Origin: Strix aluco
Taxonomy: Eukaryota; Chordata; Aves; Strigiformes; Strigidae
Direction of reading: 5' to 3'
Assembly (NCBI RefSeq): GCF_031877795.1
Contig: NC_133938.1
Location: forward strand, 11,192,920-11,256,919
Length of the DNA stretch: 64,000 bases
Part shown: piece after piece, positions 24,662-37,378 of the stretch
Position numbering within the stretch: position 1 is the first letter of the stretch
How the letters are laid out: each line of letters opens with the position of its first letter
Translations under genes and position numbers: made by a program
Notes under the pieces: generated by a model
Databases searched by the model: none
Told to the model about the DNA's origin: nothing
Seen by the model: the letters and a program-made list of their open reading frames with translations, nothing else

Positions 24662-25738
24662 TGTGGTGGGTTGACCCCGGCTGGGCACCAGGTACCCACC
24701 AAAGCTGCTCTATCACTCCCCTCCTCAGCTGGACAGGGGAGAGAAAATATAACGAAAGGCTTGTGGGTCAGGATAAAGACAGGAAGATCGTTCAGCAATT
24801 ACCATCATGGGCAAAACAGACAACTTGGGGAAAGTAACTTGATTACCAATCAAATCAGAGCAGGATAACGAGAAATAAACACTAAATCTTAAAACATCTT
24901 TCCCCCCCCTTTATCCCAGGCTTAACTTCACTCCCAATTTTCTCTACCTCCTTCCCCCCGGCAGTGCAGGGGATGGGGGTTGCAGTCAGTTCATCACCCG
25001 TTGTCTCTGCCACTCCTTCCTCCTCTGGGGGAGGACTCCTCACACTCTTCCCCTGCTACAACATGTGTCCTTCCCACGGGCTGCAGTTCTTCATGAACTG
25101 CTCCAGCGTGGGTCCCTCCCACAGGGTGCAGTCCTTCAGGCACAGACTGTTCCCGTGTGGGTCCCCCATGGGGTCACCAGTCCTGCCAGCAAACCTGCTC
25201 CAGCGCGGGCTCCTCTCTCCACGGGGCCACAGGTCCTGCCAGGAGCCTGATCCAGCACAGACTTCCCACAGGGTCACAGTCTCCTTCAGGTGCATCCACC
25301 TGCTCTGGCGTGGGGTCCTCCTCGTGCTGCAGGTGGATCTCTGCTCCAGCATTAACCTCCATGGGTGCAGGGCACAGCTGCCTCACCATGGGCTGCACCA
25401 CGGGCTGCCGGGGAATCCCTGCTCTGGTGCCTGGAGCATCTCCTCCCCCTCCTTCCTCACTGACCTTGGTGTCTGCTGAGTTGTTTCTCTGACATATTCT
25501 CACTCCTCTCTCTGGTTTCAATTACTGTCCCACAGTTTCTTTTCCCCCTTCCTTAAATATGTTACCCCAGAGATGCTGCCACCGTCGCTGATGGGCTCAG
25601 CCATGGCCAGTGGTGGGCCTGTCTTGGAGCCAGCTGGCATTGGCTCCATTGGCCATGGGGGAAGCTTCTAGAAGCTTCTCACAGAAGCACCCCTGTAGCC
25701 CTGTCGCTACCAAAACCTTGCCAAACAAACCCCCCACA
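24662..25738 (+). mobile_element. Avian endogenous-retrovirus LTR (solo LTR fossil)
   Basis: A ~1.08 kb GC-rich element starts TGTGGTGGGTTGACC and ends CCCCACA, the TG...CA termini of a retroviral LTR. The start resembles an LTR type common in Neoaves. Inside, at about 25050-25280, a GCTCCAGCRTGGG-type phrase recurs in degenerate ~60-bp repeats. No adjacent retroviral genes are visible on either side, so it looks like a solo LTR. A clear target duplication was not found. The element looks moderately old. Family assignment beyond avian ERV is not attempted. Confidence 0.65.
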
Positions 25739-28700
25739 TATGCATTGTGTTCTTCATATATTATCTAAAATTAAGAATATTTACTCCCTTATTTTTGTGA
25801 TAGATATCTGTAATTAAGTTTTCAGAGAATAGCATTTGTATAAGAACAACAGGATTTTTTTGGTATGTGTAATACAAAATAGTGCATCAGACAAATTCTA
25901 TATATTATACGTTTATTGTAGAAGACATAGAATGTGATTTTCGATATCTGACATAGAGGACCTAACCTTTACTAGATTTTTTACATCTGAGTATCTTATT
26001 TCAAAATTTAAAAATGCATATTTCAGATGTTTATAAGAAAAAATTGCTTACTAATGTATAAAGAATTAGCACTGTTACAAAATGAGTTTCTCACAGGTTT
26101 TGAAAAATACTCTAAAAAGTTACTAAATTTAAAAAGTACTGTTTTCTTAACAAGTACTCCAGCCTTTTTATCAGGCCTTTGATTAATAGGTTATCGGATT
26201 GTCCAGCAAGTCAATACAGTTCAAAGAACAGAAGCAAGTAGTTTACATCTCGCAGGTATTGCAAAATGATGCACTTTGGTTAGGAAAGTATGTTTACAAA
26301 AGCCCCACAACTGTACTTTTTAGTAATGTTATACATCAAAAGAACAGTCATGTAAAGATTTTGTTAAAATAATGGTGTTTATCATACGAATAGTTTGAAA
26401 AATATTATATATAGCCTCTGAAATTTTCAGTGGGTCTGATGTTCAGTATTAAATGACAGTGTAAATATATGTTCTGAAGTATCTTGCTAGACAGATAAAT
26501 CATAGAGGACTTAAAACAGAAACGTGTTTGCAAAGGGTGAAATGAGGTAAGTGCAGAGGAGTGGTGCGATGCCACAGGGCAGTTCGCTCTGTCCAGTGTA
26601 GTAGGAATGCAACACACTCGGACATCAATTCAGAAAGCTGTCACTGTCTTTTTTTGATACAAATCAATGGTACATACAAAAAGAAGACTGAACTAGGAAA
26701 TCGAAGAAATAGCAGGTATCTTTTTGATCATTAATGTATTGGCTTCTATTTTTAATACCAGAAGAGAAAAAACAGATTAATTTGCCTTTAATGTACAGTC
26801 AGAACTGACTTGACTTTGGCTGTCAATGTGTCTGTATCAGGTCACTAGTCAGTGTCTTCACCTGTAACACTGGTGTAATTTAAGCACCTTAAGAATACAG
26901 GAGTATGCTATTACAGAATGGCTTTATAGGCCAAAGCCTGTGCAGATCAAACGACTCTGCATGATCAACTAATCTGTGTTGCACCCCTTACGTGGCTGCA
27001 GGGGAACAGGCTGCCATCATGCTGTGAACTGTTTGCAGTGTTCCTGGGCAAGAGATGTGCCTGTGGCAAGCTCTTCTCACCACGCCTAGTGATGATAGGC
27101 TTGGACTTTAATGTGAAACTTGGCTCTTTCACCTGAAACTTTGTACATATTATGGGAAACGTGTCTGAATTTAGATTGTTCCTGTGCAAGATACTATTTG
27201 ACCATAGATCTATGAATATATGTGGTCATTAATATTGCACTGTCCTGTGAAACTGTGAGCCCAGTAGGTTTATGTTCCATATTCTGCAACAACATATTTT
27301 TGAAGTATCTGCACTGAAATGAGATTAATATCCTTTGTCAAGAGAGAAAAAAGTCTTTAATCTACACTTAATAAAACAATGTAATTTAAAATGAATGTAT
27401 TTCATCAAATTCACTTTTCACAAAAAATAAGGTGAATTTCTTTTTCATTTTTATTGCTGTAGTTTTTTATATTTTGGAAGACAAGCCTGTTAAAAAAAAG
27501 ATTGAAGCAACAGTAAATGGTTCAGGAAGACTAGTCAGAACAATACTAGAAAAAGGGTTATGACGTGAAATTAAAACCTAAAACTAGCTAATTCCTTTAA
27601 AATGAATAAGAGATTTTATGCATTCATAGAAAAACTAATGATTCTGCATAAATTTAAGATTCTGTAGGTTATTTTTCAACACAGAAAATCCCCTTACCCC
27701 TTCCTGTCTAATTTACTTATAGGAATTATCCTATCCCATGCTTTGTTTTACTTGAGGAAAAAAAAAAAAAACCAGAGCAACTTAGTATAAAGGTGTTTGA
27801 TTTCCAGAAACTTGGAAGACAGAAAAAAATCAAATTCTCTTTCAAAATTTCCTTTAGGAAGTGTTTTGGGGAAATAAAACATACGCAGTTGTTAAAAATA
27901 AAATTGCCTGCTCACTGAATTATGAAAACATCAACAAAAATAACAAAATGAGAAATGTATTATAGATTTAATATTAATGAATGATAGTTATGTAATTTAT
28001 TTTTTCAGGAAGTAGCCATTTCAAATACTTTTATACATATGTAATTACATTTTGCAGTTGTGGTATATTATTTGAGAGATTTTAAACATTCCACTAAAAT
28101 ATCTTATTCCTCATTCTATGACAAAGTATTTCCTTTTTTAAATTTCCCACCATATTTCCCATTATTGTGTTTCAGTTATTGGGAAACAAAAATACCACCT
28201 CATTTTTTCATCTAAAGTACTGTTTTTCTAAGGAATGTGAACATCTCTCTGTTTTTTCAGTTGCAGAGAGAAAAGAAAAGCCTGTTTGTGTTCCTTGGTT
28301 CTTTCTGTTTCCTCCTTGAAAACTTAGAAGGGAAGTGCTCTGTTCACTTTCTAAGGCAAACGTGATGGATGATCTGTCACAGGATATATGATATGACAGG
28401 AAGCAAACTTAATGGCAAAAAACTCTCACGAATACATTTGTCCATTTTGGGAGATGAATTTGTGAAAGTTAAGGTTACAGAGGTACAACTGGCTCTCTGC
28501 TGCAGTAAATGGCAAAACCCACTTCCCCTTAGAGGAAGAACTTTGGAACTTGCTGCTGAACTCGGTACTCAAAGCTAACTTTTTAAACGTACATTTTGCA
28601 TGGGGCTGAACAAAGAGTGCTGATAACCACAGTGGCGCTGATCAGTAGCTGCCACTTCTTGTTTTTAGAAATATGGAAGTCTTTACTCAGATTTATTATT

Positions 28701-31700
28701 TCAGTTAAATTCAAGTCGCTGTGCATTTTCAGTAATTTAACCCATGTTAAACAGTAGCTACACCACCAATAATTTTGGTCACAAATGAATAAAAGACCAT
28801 GTATGCTATACTGAATGAGTAAAATTATGCTTTTGACCCAGAGGAGGGCAATATTGCCCTAAAGAAGAAAAAGCTTAAAAAACCCCAACAAAACAACAAA
28901 ACCAGAAGAGTGCACTGCTCTCATAAGGTTGGCTATTTTTGTCTGACACACCAGCACTGATTTATACAGCAAACCATCTTTAGCTTCCATAGCTTAGAGG
29001 AAGACAGGATTGTTACAAGCCACCCTTTTTATAGGAGAAGGAAATAAGACAGTATCATGAATTAAGCTTGCCAAACTCTACTTCATACCCTGAAGAAACA
29101 TTAGTGCTTATTCTTGCACCACTGATTTAACTGGTACAAAAAAGAACAACAGTGTTTTCTCAAGTGTTTCTCCCTTACTGAGCAATAATCCTGATGGCTG
29201 CTTGTCACCAGATTAGATTGTACTTTGCATTTAATACTTTGTATTTTTTGTCACATCTTTAATCTTAATAAAAATATCAGTTATTTTAAGGTTAATGAAG
29301 TCAAAAAAAGGAAATTTTAACTGAAGGAGAGGACGAATGATGTTATGTGCATAAAAACATGAAAAAATTGTTAATTATTCATAGAATATCTTATTAGCTT
29401 GAAATACCAAATATCTTGTTGCTAAAACTGAATTCAAATTCAACTAGCTTTTAATTTTTTTAAATTTTTTTTATTGTTCAGCTCTTGAATACTCACCCTG
29501 CTGGTTATATTGAGGCAAAGATACTTTAATAAATGTTTAAGAATTAGGATTTAGAGAAAAACTTACTTGTCTAAAAATGTATAATGTGATACTTGAACTG
29601 GTAAATCTATCCAAGTATTTGCAATTACTTGTTTGACATTTGCAAGTGCTGAAAATAAGAATGTCTTCATAATGCCTCAGGATCCGTTCCTCACCATGTC
29701 TAGTCTTGTCCCGAGTGATGAGATATGTCAAACAGGTTCTCAAACTTCAATTTTGTAAGACAAAGACCATTATACTCCAACCAGCAACGAAAGAAAATTA
29801 CTAGCTGCGGCTGTGGATCTCAGTGACCTGGCTAAGAGAAAGCCAGTAAGAACTAATCCAATTCACTCTAAAATCACTGTAGTAGGAACGGATATGTTAT
29901 TAAATATTTTTACTCTGTTTTGCCTGACATAACTGTATTGCCAGCAGCACAAAGAAGACAGATTTGCCCTTATTGTCACTCAGTATTCACTCATATGTTT
30001 TAACAAATAAGAATTCTAGTACTTACAGGTATTACTTTTAAGTTGCTGAGGAAATATCCCTCAAATATCAGTTATGTATTGCTGGACACCTTGAACTTTT
30101 GTTACTGCAAGAACAGAGGCAAAAATGAAAGTGCATTGTCATGTGCTTGCTGTTAAATGATCTTGCTGAAATGACCTGGGAAAGATAAATGTTTATTAGA
30201 CTTACTCGTTGTGTGCCGTATGTTTTATTATTTTTATATTCCAGGTGAGCCTGCCATAATAGTTTGCTAACTTCTCCTAAGATAACTAACTTTTTCTTTT
30301 GTTTGCAGATACGGGATTTTGTGTCTTAGGTAGTTCACTATTTTCAGTATGTTAAAAACACAGCAATCGATTCTCACTTTAACATCTTTAGCTCTCCACA
30401 AGTTAATCATTGCATTGTTTAAATAAAAATACTCAGTACTGAAGGTTACTTACAACTTTGTATTTTATTAACCAAAACACCACATGGAGAGAAAAAAAAT
30501 TACAAAAATTGAAATGAAATGGCTATGGTAATCTGTTTAAGAAACGAATTAAGACAAAATATTAAATATTTGTAAGAAATCAACCCCAAAATAGCAAAAT
30601 ATTTTAAATTGAAATGTAAAAAGATAGATCTGATTCCATTCTGTGTTTATCCTCCTAAGAGAATCAGTATTTTTTATATTACTAATATGAACCATTAACT
30701 CAAGTCCCTGTTAAATTACAGTTCATTTGGGAAGTTCTGGAAGGTCAACCAACATTTCAACCAGAAGTAATTCATTAACAGAAGAAGAGAATTTAAACAA
30801 ATTTCATTATTTTGCTTAAATTAAAAATCACAGTACTGCTACCACACACTGTCGGGTGTCTGCCTTAGTCAACTGTGGTGAACAAAGCATTGGAAAGCAA
30901 CAAAGACTTTTTTGTAACAGCAAATACACTGAACAAACCCAGTGATCACATGCTCACTACTCTGTTTACAGAAAACCAAACTTGTTATGCTAAATTTTGA
31001 TTATGCTTAGTATATAGACTATGAAAAACTGTATCAAGAAGTGACTTACTGTGAAGGCAACCTTAGTGTTTGAGTCTCCAAAAAGTATGAAGAATCACAA
31101 TGTAAAATAAACAGAAAGGGCTCAGTTCTGCAGAGTACTTTTGCATCATGTTGATATCGTGGAAAGGGAAAAAGTGCTTAGCAATTTGCAGCATTGCACT
31201 GCAGTCAAGTAACAAAACTCCCACAAAATATTATTTTAACATACTATTTTAATGAGGCCTGACGCTCAAAGTGCTCTAAGATAAATTAATTCCTGATTCC
31301 CAGTGCCATTGTAACCTCTGAACAAATCTAACAGGACAAAGTAATGTAAAAAAATGTTATGTTTCTGTCTGAAGATGTTTTATCCAGCAATATAAATAAC
31401 ATGAACGCCAGGAATATTTTCTTTTTTTCTCTGCTTGTTTGCCTGTGTGTGAGACAAGGCTTCATGCAATGGTTTTTACGTGTGTGCAGGTTTACGATCT
31501 CCCCCATATAGAAAGTACAACAGGAAACTATGGTAGTAAAACTGTGGTGTGTGTGGTGTGTGCTGGCACAGCACTGAAAAATATTTTAAATACAAACCTC
31601 ATCTACCTTAGAAAAAGGTCATAAGAATTGTCTTTTTCAGTCAGTTTTCTTAAAATGAGTAAAAACTCCACTCACATAGACATTATTCAGCATCTTTCCA

Positions 31701-32196
31701 AAGATTTTAGTCAGCTGCTCTATACAATGGATAAATGCTTAAAATTGACCTAAAGACATCACCTTGTTCTGAGAAGCTGACCCTGGGTGAAGAGGAAATA
31801 GCAGATTCGAGCTGTGACCTTTGTACCGTCCCTGTCCCTTTCGTAACTACCCTGAAGGAGGCGGCTGCTGTTGGCTCTCTTTTCCTCACTCCTGCTCCAT
31901 GTAAAGGACCACAGTACACAATGAAATGATCTCTGGAGAATTTTCTTTCAGATGGTACGGAAAGGAGACATTAAAAGATTTCTTAATTAAGTCAGCTTCA
32001 CTGCAACTGAAGGAATACAGGGTGAATTTTCTTTCTGAGGAAGGCAAGATTGAAAAGACTGAACACTTATTCCCTAGGGAGAGTTATGACACACAGTAAT
32101 AAAATGCTGGATGCATCTAAAAAAGTATCTGTCCAGAATTCAGACAAAAAAAAAATATTTCGGAGTACAATGACTGAAAATTAACTTTTTTTACGC
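25739..32196. other. Long AT-rich gene desert before the MMACHC 3' end
   Basis: About 6.4 kb of strongly AT-rich sequence with no splice-supported exon, RNA gene or identifiable transposon. Part of the right end is probably MMACHC 3' UTR, because minus-strand AATAAA signals occur near 30455-30460 (also 30216-30221), but I cannot choose the one in use. Confidence 0.5.
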
Positions 32197-32579
32197 TTAC
32201 ACAGAATAAACCCAAAATATTTGGAAGAAAAATTCTTGAGAACAAAAATTACTTCTCTGATGAGCAGCATGGGTTTTCCAGTTGCCAGGGTGTCTGAACT
32301 TTTCCCAGCCAAAGGCTAAGTGGCATCTTACCAGACTCCCCAAAAGACAGACTGAATCAGCAACAGCACAGACAGACTGCTCCCACCTTTCTCCAGACCA
32401 CAAGTGCTGTGATGCAGCGTTCCCTCTTACTCTGAGGAGCTGCTGTTTGGATTGAGACGCTGCACATGCTGCTTGGATTTGCCATCTCTGTATCAGCATG
32501 CCGTCCTCCTCAGCATGGTGGAAAAGAAGGTGCTGATGAGTTACACTTTGCTTGCCTTCTGCCCCTTCACAGAGCCACG
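32197..32579 (-). other. MMACHC: MMACHC proximal 3' UTR
   Basis: This follows the MMACHC stop codon (minus strand, 32582-32580). There is no further coding sequence. The cleavage site lies farther left and is not resolved. Confidence 0.6.
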
Positions 32580-35500
32580 TTAGTGAAATGTGCTTCTCTG
32601 GGCTTCTTGTGTCAGCCCTAGCAGTCTGAATCTCTCTGCTGGAGGAGTGGCAAAGTAGGCTTTTTGCTCCTCCGAATATCTTTCTTTCACTTCAATTATG
32701 TCCCTATAGCGGCCGTCCTGCCAGTGGAAATTGAATTGCTCCAGCAACTCAATTCTTTTCTCTTCTGTGCTCACACAGTCAACTGGGGCAGACTGTTCCA
32801 GGAACAGTACCTGAATATCTGGGAACAGGAGCAGACCCCGGATAGCAAACCAACCACCATACTTGGGATGGATACATACGCCATAGATCTTCTGGAAGAA
32901 AAAAAAGGAAGGATCTAGGATGTCTCAATTTGTCTCTAGTAATGGTTAGAGTTCAAAGCATCAATCTTCAGTGCAACTTCTCACACTCCTAAGCCCTCTG
33001 CTGGAGTGCTATACAGAGAAGAAAGGAAAGCTCTCTCCTGAACATGTGGCTCTAAACACTGCATTTAATTCCCATTTTCCTGTGCCCACACACACCGCCC
33101 TGTAATGTGGGGAGTGGTCCCTTTTTGAAAAAATGAACACACAAATTAACCACAGTGCAATTTTTTTTTTCTATTTATAGGGCTCCAAGCAACAGGTCTT
33201 CCTTTACACTGCGATTTATTCTCCTAAGTAGGTTTAATAGATCAAGATATTCTTCTCCATGTATGCATCTCCCTGCCACCCTGAAGAATCTTGGAAGCTT
33301 CCAATTCCTGTCTGAAACACTTACTCCATCTATATGTGATCTGGACTTTGTATTTTCCTGCAGGAAGAACTAGTGAGTAAACAACAGTTGTATGATTCAG
33401 TGATTGCAGTTTAGTGGTTCTTCTCATACTGTGTTTTTGCCTCACCTTTTTCCCCCAAGGATCAAGCTTCACATCCTTCCTTTGGTAGTAATATGCGGCT
33501 CCAGCAACATGGGCAGCTGTCTGTGCCAAGAACTTGGGCTTTCGGCTTGGCAGAATCTCGTAATCAAAGATGACATCCACCTTCTGGTCAGGGAATTTCT
33601 GGGAAAATGAAAAAACATCAGCCCAGGCTCATGGAAAAAGATTTGCCAGTACAGAAGTGCTGGATGCTAGCAAATCAGGCACGTGTGACGCCTACAGATT
33701 TCCACATCCTGCTACCGAAGTCTGTCAGCCCGCTTGTGGCCTTGGGTTTTCAAACTATGACTGTAAAGCACTCTACATAGCTACAGGCTGTAATGGCAAG
33801 GAGACAGAATCTGCAAGTAAAGCAGGTCAACAGCCTGTTGATGCTCTTACCATCATGAGTAAGGCTTTATCCTTCTAAAGAGCAAGGGCAGGAGCCTGGA
33901 AGGCTTTGTTTACTACTCAACCCACCTGGTTATATGCCGCAATAGTAAAAGGAATTGGTATTTCAGGTTCTTACCTCCTTCACATGTGATAAATGATGAG
34001 AAACACACTGATCCACAGGATCCCTGATTATTTTTAACCGTTCTTTGTTCACAAAAGGTTTAAGGGCTTTGTCAAACATTGAAGGCGTGCTGAGGACAAC
34101 GAAGGCCAGTGTGTCATCTGGGTAGGGGAGATGAAAGGCTGGCTGAAGAATAGCATTGTACCATCCAACCTTTGGCAAAGAAAAACAAATCTCCATTAAA
34201 ACAGGGACACCACTGTTTTGCTAGCTGGCATGCAGGAATTTAAAAAAGTGGAAAGAAGTGTAGCCACCTTCATTTGCAACCCAGATCGGAAGTCTGCCTA
34301 GTGCCTTCCATTCAAACCCAGTTGTTTTGCATACTGGGATTTACAGTTTCTGGAAGCTGTACTGTGAGCTGTATGCAAGAGATAAGAATCACTCACCGCA
34401 TTCAGCTCAAGACTGCCCTTTATCCAGTTCTGCTCAGAAATGGTAGAGGGAAGTAGGAGCAACCAGTCTTGCCAATGCAGATCAGATGTCTTGGTTTAGG
34501 CAAAGCTTTTACAGTTTTTTTTTCTCATCTTCATCAGGAAAGAAACTGTTTTGCTCATATGACAAGTTGCCTGGTTTATTTCTTCAGCAGGAAACATTTA
34601 TGTGTGGAAATGAAGGATGTGAAGCTCCTAGCAGTGCTAAAATCCCCCAGAACCATCAGCTGTACCACGTGGATTGTGACACAGCCACATTTTAATATTT
34701 GTTTTCAGGGCTGGATGTGTTAAAACACAGTCCAGAAATGAGGGATCAAGCTAGGGCAGCATGAACACATGAGCAGGGAGACAGGGCTCAGACCAGCAAC
34801 TGCCCAGCAGAAGGAGGTAACAGCCAAAACCCCCTCTACTCCACTAGTAACGTACTGCACAATAACATCAGTCTATTTATAGGTTATGATAAATTCCCCT
34901 CTCCTGGAACGCCATAAAGACCAGGTCTAACACTGAGCGAGATGTCAAGTAATGTAACTCTAATATTCAGTCTGAAAATGCAAAATACTGGTCACCTCTA
35001 AACATCAGTGAAATGAATCTGAAAGTGACTTTACAGGTGATAGCGGCAGCCAGACCTTCCCCTATGGAAACACAGAATGAAAACTTATATTCATAGAATG
35101 AATAAAGATATTCTTATATCAATCCCAAAGTTTAATTAGTTTTGTGCCTCTTGTTTAAGATGATGAATTGAGATGCTACAAGAAGTTAGAGAGATGTGAA
35201 TCTAAAGTTTGCTGACTTCCCAGTACACATCAGTCACTCCACCAGGGCTAGCTGTCTGAGAATTAAATCTGGAAAAAGATACAGCGCTATAGTAGCTAGT
35301 CTTTTTGATCTGGGTTCTGCCCCTAATTCTGCTGCTGTGTTTTGGGAAAGCAGCATCAAATTCTTCTCCAAATTCTGGAGATTTCACTTCTCTCAGCACC
35401 TCATCCCTTCTACTTTTTGTCAGACCAAGTGTATAGCAGGAAATACAAGTATTTCAGGTGATAAATACATTCCCCAAGGAAGGGGAGATCATGTTTATTG

Positions 35501-36565
35501 TAGATTGACTTGTAGATTTGTATTTGATTGTAGATTTGTATTTGATATTGCAGATTGATTTGTTGCAGATTGCCTCTGGGGTGGCCAAAGAAGGAACCCC
35601 TAAGTTTTGGTGAAAACTGAGTGTATCCAGTTCAACGCAGAGCACAGTGGGAGAGGCTGCCTCAGTTGCAAGGCAGACTCTCTTCAGCCAGCAGGCCCTT
35701 TACAAACGGATGCAGTAGTCTGCACTTTAATATACAGGTGTTTCTACATTTAGATTAAAATTTAAGCTTGCTTAGAGGACTTTGCTGGTCCAGATGTATC
35801 TTTATTTAACTCTCCTGACCGCATCAGACTGGGACCAACATCAAGGCCCTGAACAAACCTCTAGTTCAGCCAGTGCTCTGCCGGTGCCAAAGCACAGCAA
35901 CAACCTTCACGTCCTTCACCGGGCGGACCGGACAGGCCTCTCACGCTTGCTCAAACGAGCACCGCGGCTCCTTGAGCGTTTCCAGCCCCAGTCCACCAAG
36001 TGCCGTGCCAAGGCGCAGGCCTCGGTCACCAGAGAGGGGCTCCGAACCGTCCCCAGGCAACGGCCGTCCGGTTATCCCCCCGCGGGAGGTCCGGCGGCGC
36101 CGTGGGGCTCCGTCTCCAGCCCGAGCGGGGCCCGCGGGGCGGAGCGGCGGCGGCCGCCGAGCCTGGGGCAGGCAGCGCCGCCTGCCGCCGGCCGCGCGAA
36201 GGGCTCGGCGGGGGCTCGTCCTGCCCGCGCCGGCGGCCCGGGCCGCGCTGGAGGTGGGAGCCTGGCGGCGACGCACCGCCACCCTCGGCCCACGGAGGCG
36301 AAGCAGCCGCAGAGCGCCGACCTCCGCCCGGCACCGCTGCTCCCCTCTGCGGGGCCACCGCCGGCTACCGGGAACAGCCCCCGTCACCGCGCCCCCTACC
36401 GGCCGCGGGCATAGCGACGCCGCTCTGATTGACGTCACCGCGGGTAACGTCACCGCGGGTAACGTCACGTCGAGCCCCGCGTGACGCCAGTACCTTGAAG
36501 GCGTGCACCTCGAAGCCGAAAGGGCCCAGGGCGCCACGCAGCCGCTCCGCCACGCGCCCCTCCAT
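32580..36565 (-). CDS. MMACHC: MMACHC, cobalamin-processing protein cblC (complete)
   Basis: MMACHC is the cytosolic cobalamin trafficking chaperone that decyanates cyanocobalamin and dealkylates alkylcobalamins using glutathione, feeding methionine synthase and methylmalonyl-CoA mutase. Minus-strand coding exons are 36494-36565, 33975-34169, 33446-33598 and 32580-32891 (72+195+153+312 nt), giving 243 aa with all junctions in phase 0. Matches to human include PFGFEV (start), [29 protein letters not shown] with the cobalamin-proximal His at residue 119 (human His122), GGWFAIRG, and [19 protein letters not shown]. Human MMACHC has 282 aa; the Pro/Ser-rich C-terminal tail is absent here, as in many non-mammals, and the conserved fold is complete. 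It shares a CpG island with the divergent plus-strand gene starting at 37164. Confidence 0.97.
35511..35546 (+). repeat. Exact 18-bp tandem duplication
   Basis: The unit TGTAGATTTGTATTTGAT occurs at 35511-35528 and again, without mismatch, at 35529-35546. Related TAGATTG and CAGATTG phrases flank it, so the array may have expanded from a shorter motif. It lies in MMACHC intron 1. Confidence 0.85.
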
Positions 36566-37160
36566 GCCGCACGGGGCGCCACCGGCACGGCAGCTCCGGC
36601 AGCTCCGACCGCCCCCGGCGCGGCGGCGCGCGGGGCACCCCGGGAGGCGCGGCGGGACACCCCCCCTCGGCCAACCCCATGGCCGCGTCTCCTAGGAGAC
36701 GGCCCGCCGCGCAAGGCACCCTGGGACTTATAGCGCGCGCGAGCCCGCTCGGCGGGGGTTTCGTGTCCCAGCGGCACCCGCGCGCACGGCAGGGGCGGGG
36801 CCGCTGCGGCCTGGGCGGTGCGAGGGGCGGCCCCGCTGCCGTCCCGGGCCGGGGGAGGCCGGGGGAGGCCGGGGGGTGTCGACGGCATAACCAGGCGGCC
36901 GGGCTTCTGCCGGCAGGGTGTTGCGGAGCGGTGTCGTGTTCTCCGGTGGCTGCCGGTGAAGTGCTGCGGTCCCCGTGTAGCGCAGTGCGCCCGCGGCGGG
37001 CCGGTGGCCGGGCGGGTTATCTCGGTAGAGGCCTGCCGTTTCCGACGGCTGCCTGCGGTCGTGTCGCTCGGGTGGGAAGGGGAAGAATTTCGGTATCTCG
37101 ATGCGCACGCCCTGGCCGGTTTCCAAGCTCGGGGCTGAGGCGCTAGCTGAGGCAAGTTTA
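35960..37160. promoter_or_regulatory. Bidirectional CpG-island promoter MMACHC / plus-strand neighbour
   Basis: About 1.2 kb of very GC- and CpG-rich DNA spans the MMACHC start (ATG at 36565, minus) and reaches the first plus-strand ATG at 37164. The start codons are only ~600 bp apart head to head, the arrangement known for MMACHC and CCDC163 in mammals. No TATA box is evident. Long open frames on both strands in this block, up to 478 codons, are GC artefacts. Confidence 0.8.
36430..36468 (+). promoter_or_regulatory. Tandem CRE-like sites (15-bp repeat)
   Basis: A full palindromic CRE, TGACGTCA, lies at 36430-36437. The 15-bp unit GTCACCGCGGGTAAC is then repeated exactly (36434-36448, 36449-36463) and restarts at 36464. 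Each junction creates AACGTCAC, a CRE half site. The cluster sits in MMACHC intron 1 within the shared CpG island, 97 bp downstream of its start codon. Binding by CREB/ATF factors is inferred. Confidence 0.7.
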
Positions 37161-37163
37161 ACG

Positions 37164-37378
37164 ATGCAGCAGGCCCAGGTGGGCTCCTTCCCTCACAGCC
37201 CCTGGTAACGGCTGTTGCTTTTGATCTGCAGTGGGTTTGCAGCTTGACAGACCAGGCCCTGAGAACGCTGCGGTCAAGGAGCGCCTGCCTGGCACCCAGC
37301 AGCCGCATCTCACCTGCGCGCGTCTCCCACGCCGCAGCGAGGCAACAGCGGAGCCAGCAGCCATGCCAGAAAACCAAG
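37164..37378 (+). CDS. CCDC163: First two coding exons of the CCDC163-like gene
   Basis: ATG at 37164 begins MQQAQ, ending at a GTGGGC donor (exon edge 37178). A 53-bp intron ends in CTGCAG (37231). Exon 2, 37232-37378, continues in phase 0 as WVCSLTDQALRTLRSRSA..., Arg/Ala/Gln-rich and likely helical, to a GTGATT donor. A second frame through exon 2 is also open (GLQLDRPGPENAAV...), so frame choice rests on the short ATG exon. It lies at the downstream edge of the shared CpG island. Confidence 0.5.

Larger units (their letters stand above)
34170..36493 (-). other. MMACHC: MMACHC intron 1
   Basis: The intron runs from the donor after FEVHAFK (minus strand GTACTG) to the acceptor before VGWYN. 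Its 5' part (~35960-36493) is CpG island and holds a CRE-like tandem array at 36430-36468. The remainder is AT-rich and contains the 18-bp tandem duplication at 35511-35546. Confidence 0.85.

Noticed and set aside
24964-25521. 171- and 115-codon open frames
   Set aside because: They lie inside the LTR fossil and come from its GC-rich internal repeats.
35941-37377. 478-codon minus-strand open frame
   Set aside because: It lies in the CpG island, overlaps the MMACHC first exon in another frame, is Arg/Ala/Pro/Gly-rich with no domain pattern, and overlapping long frames exist on both strands. It is a GC artefact.
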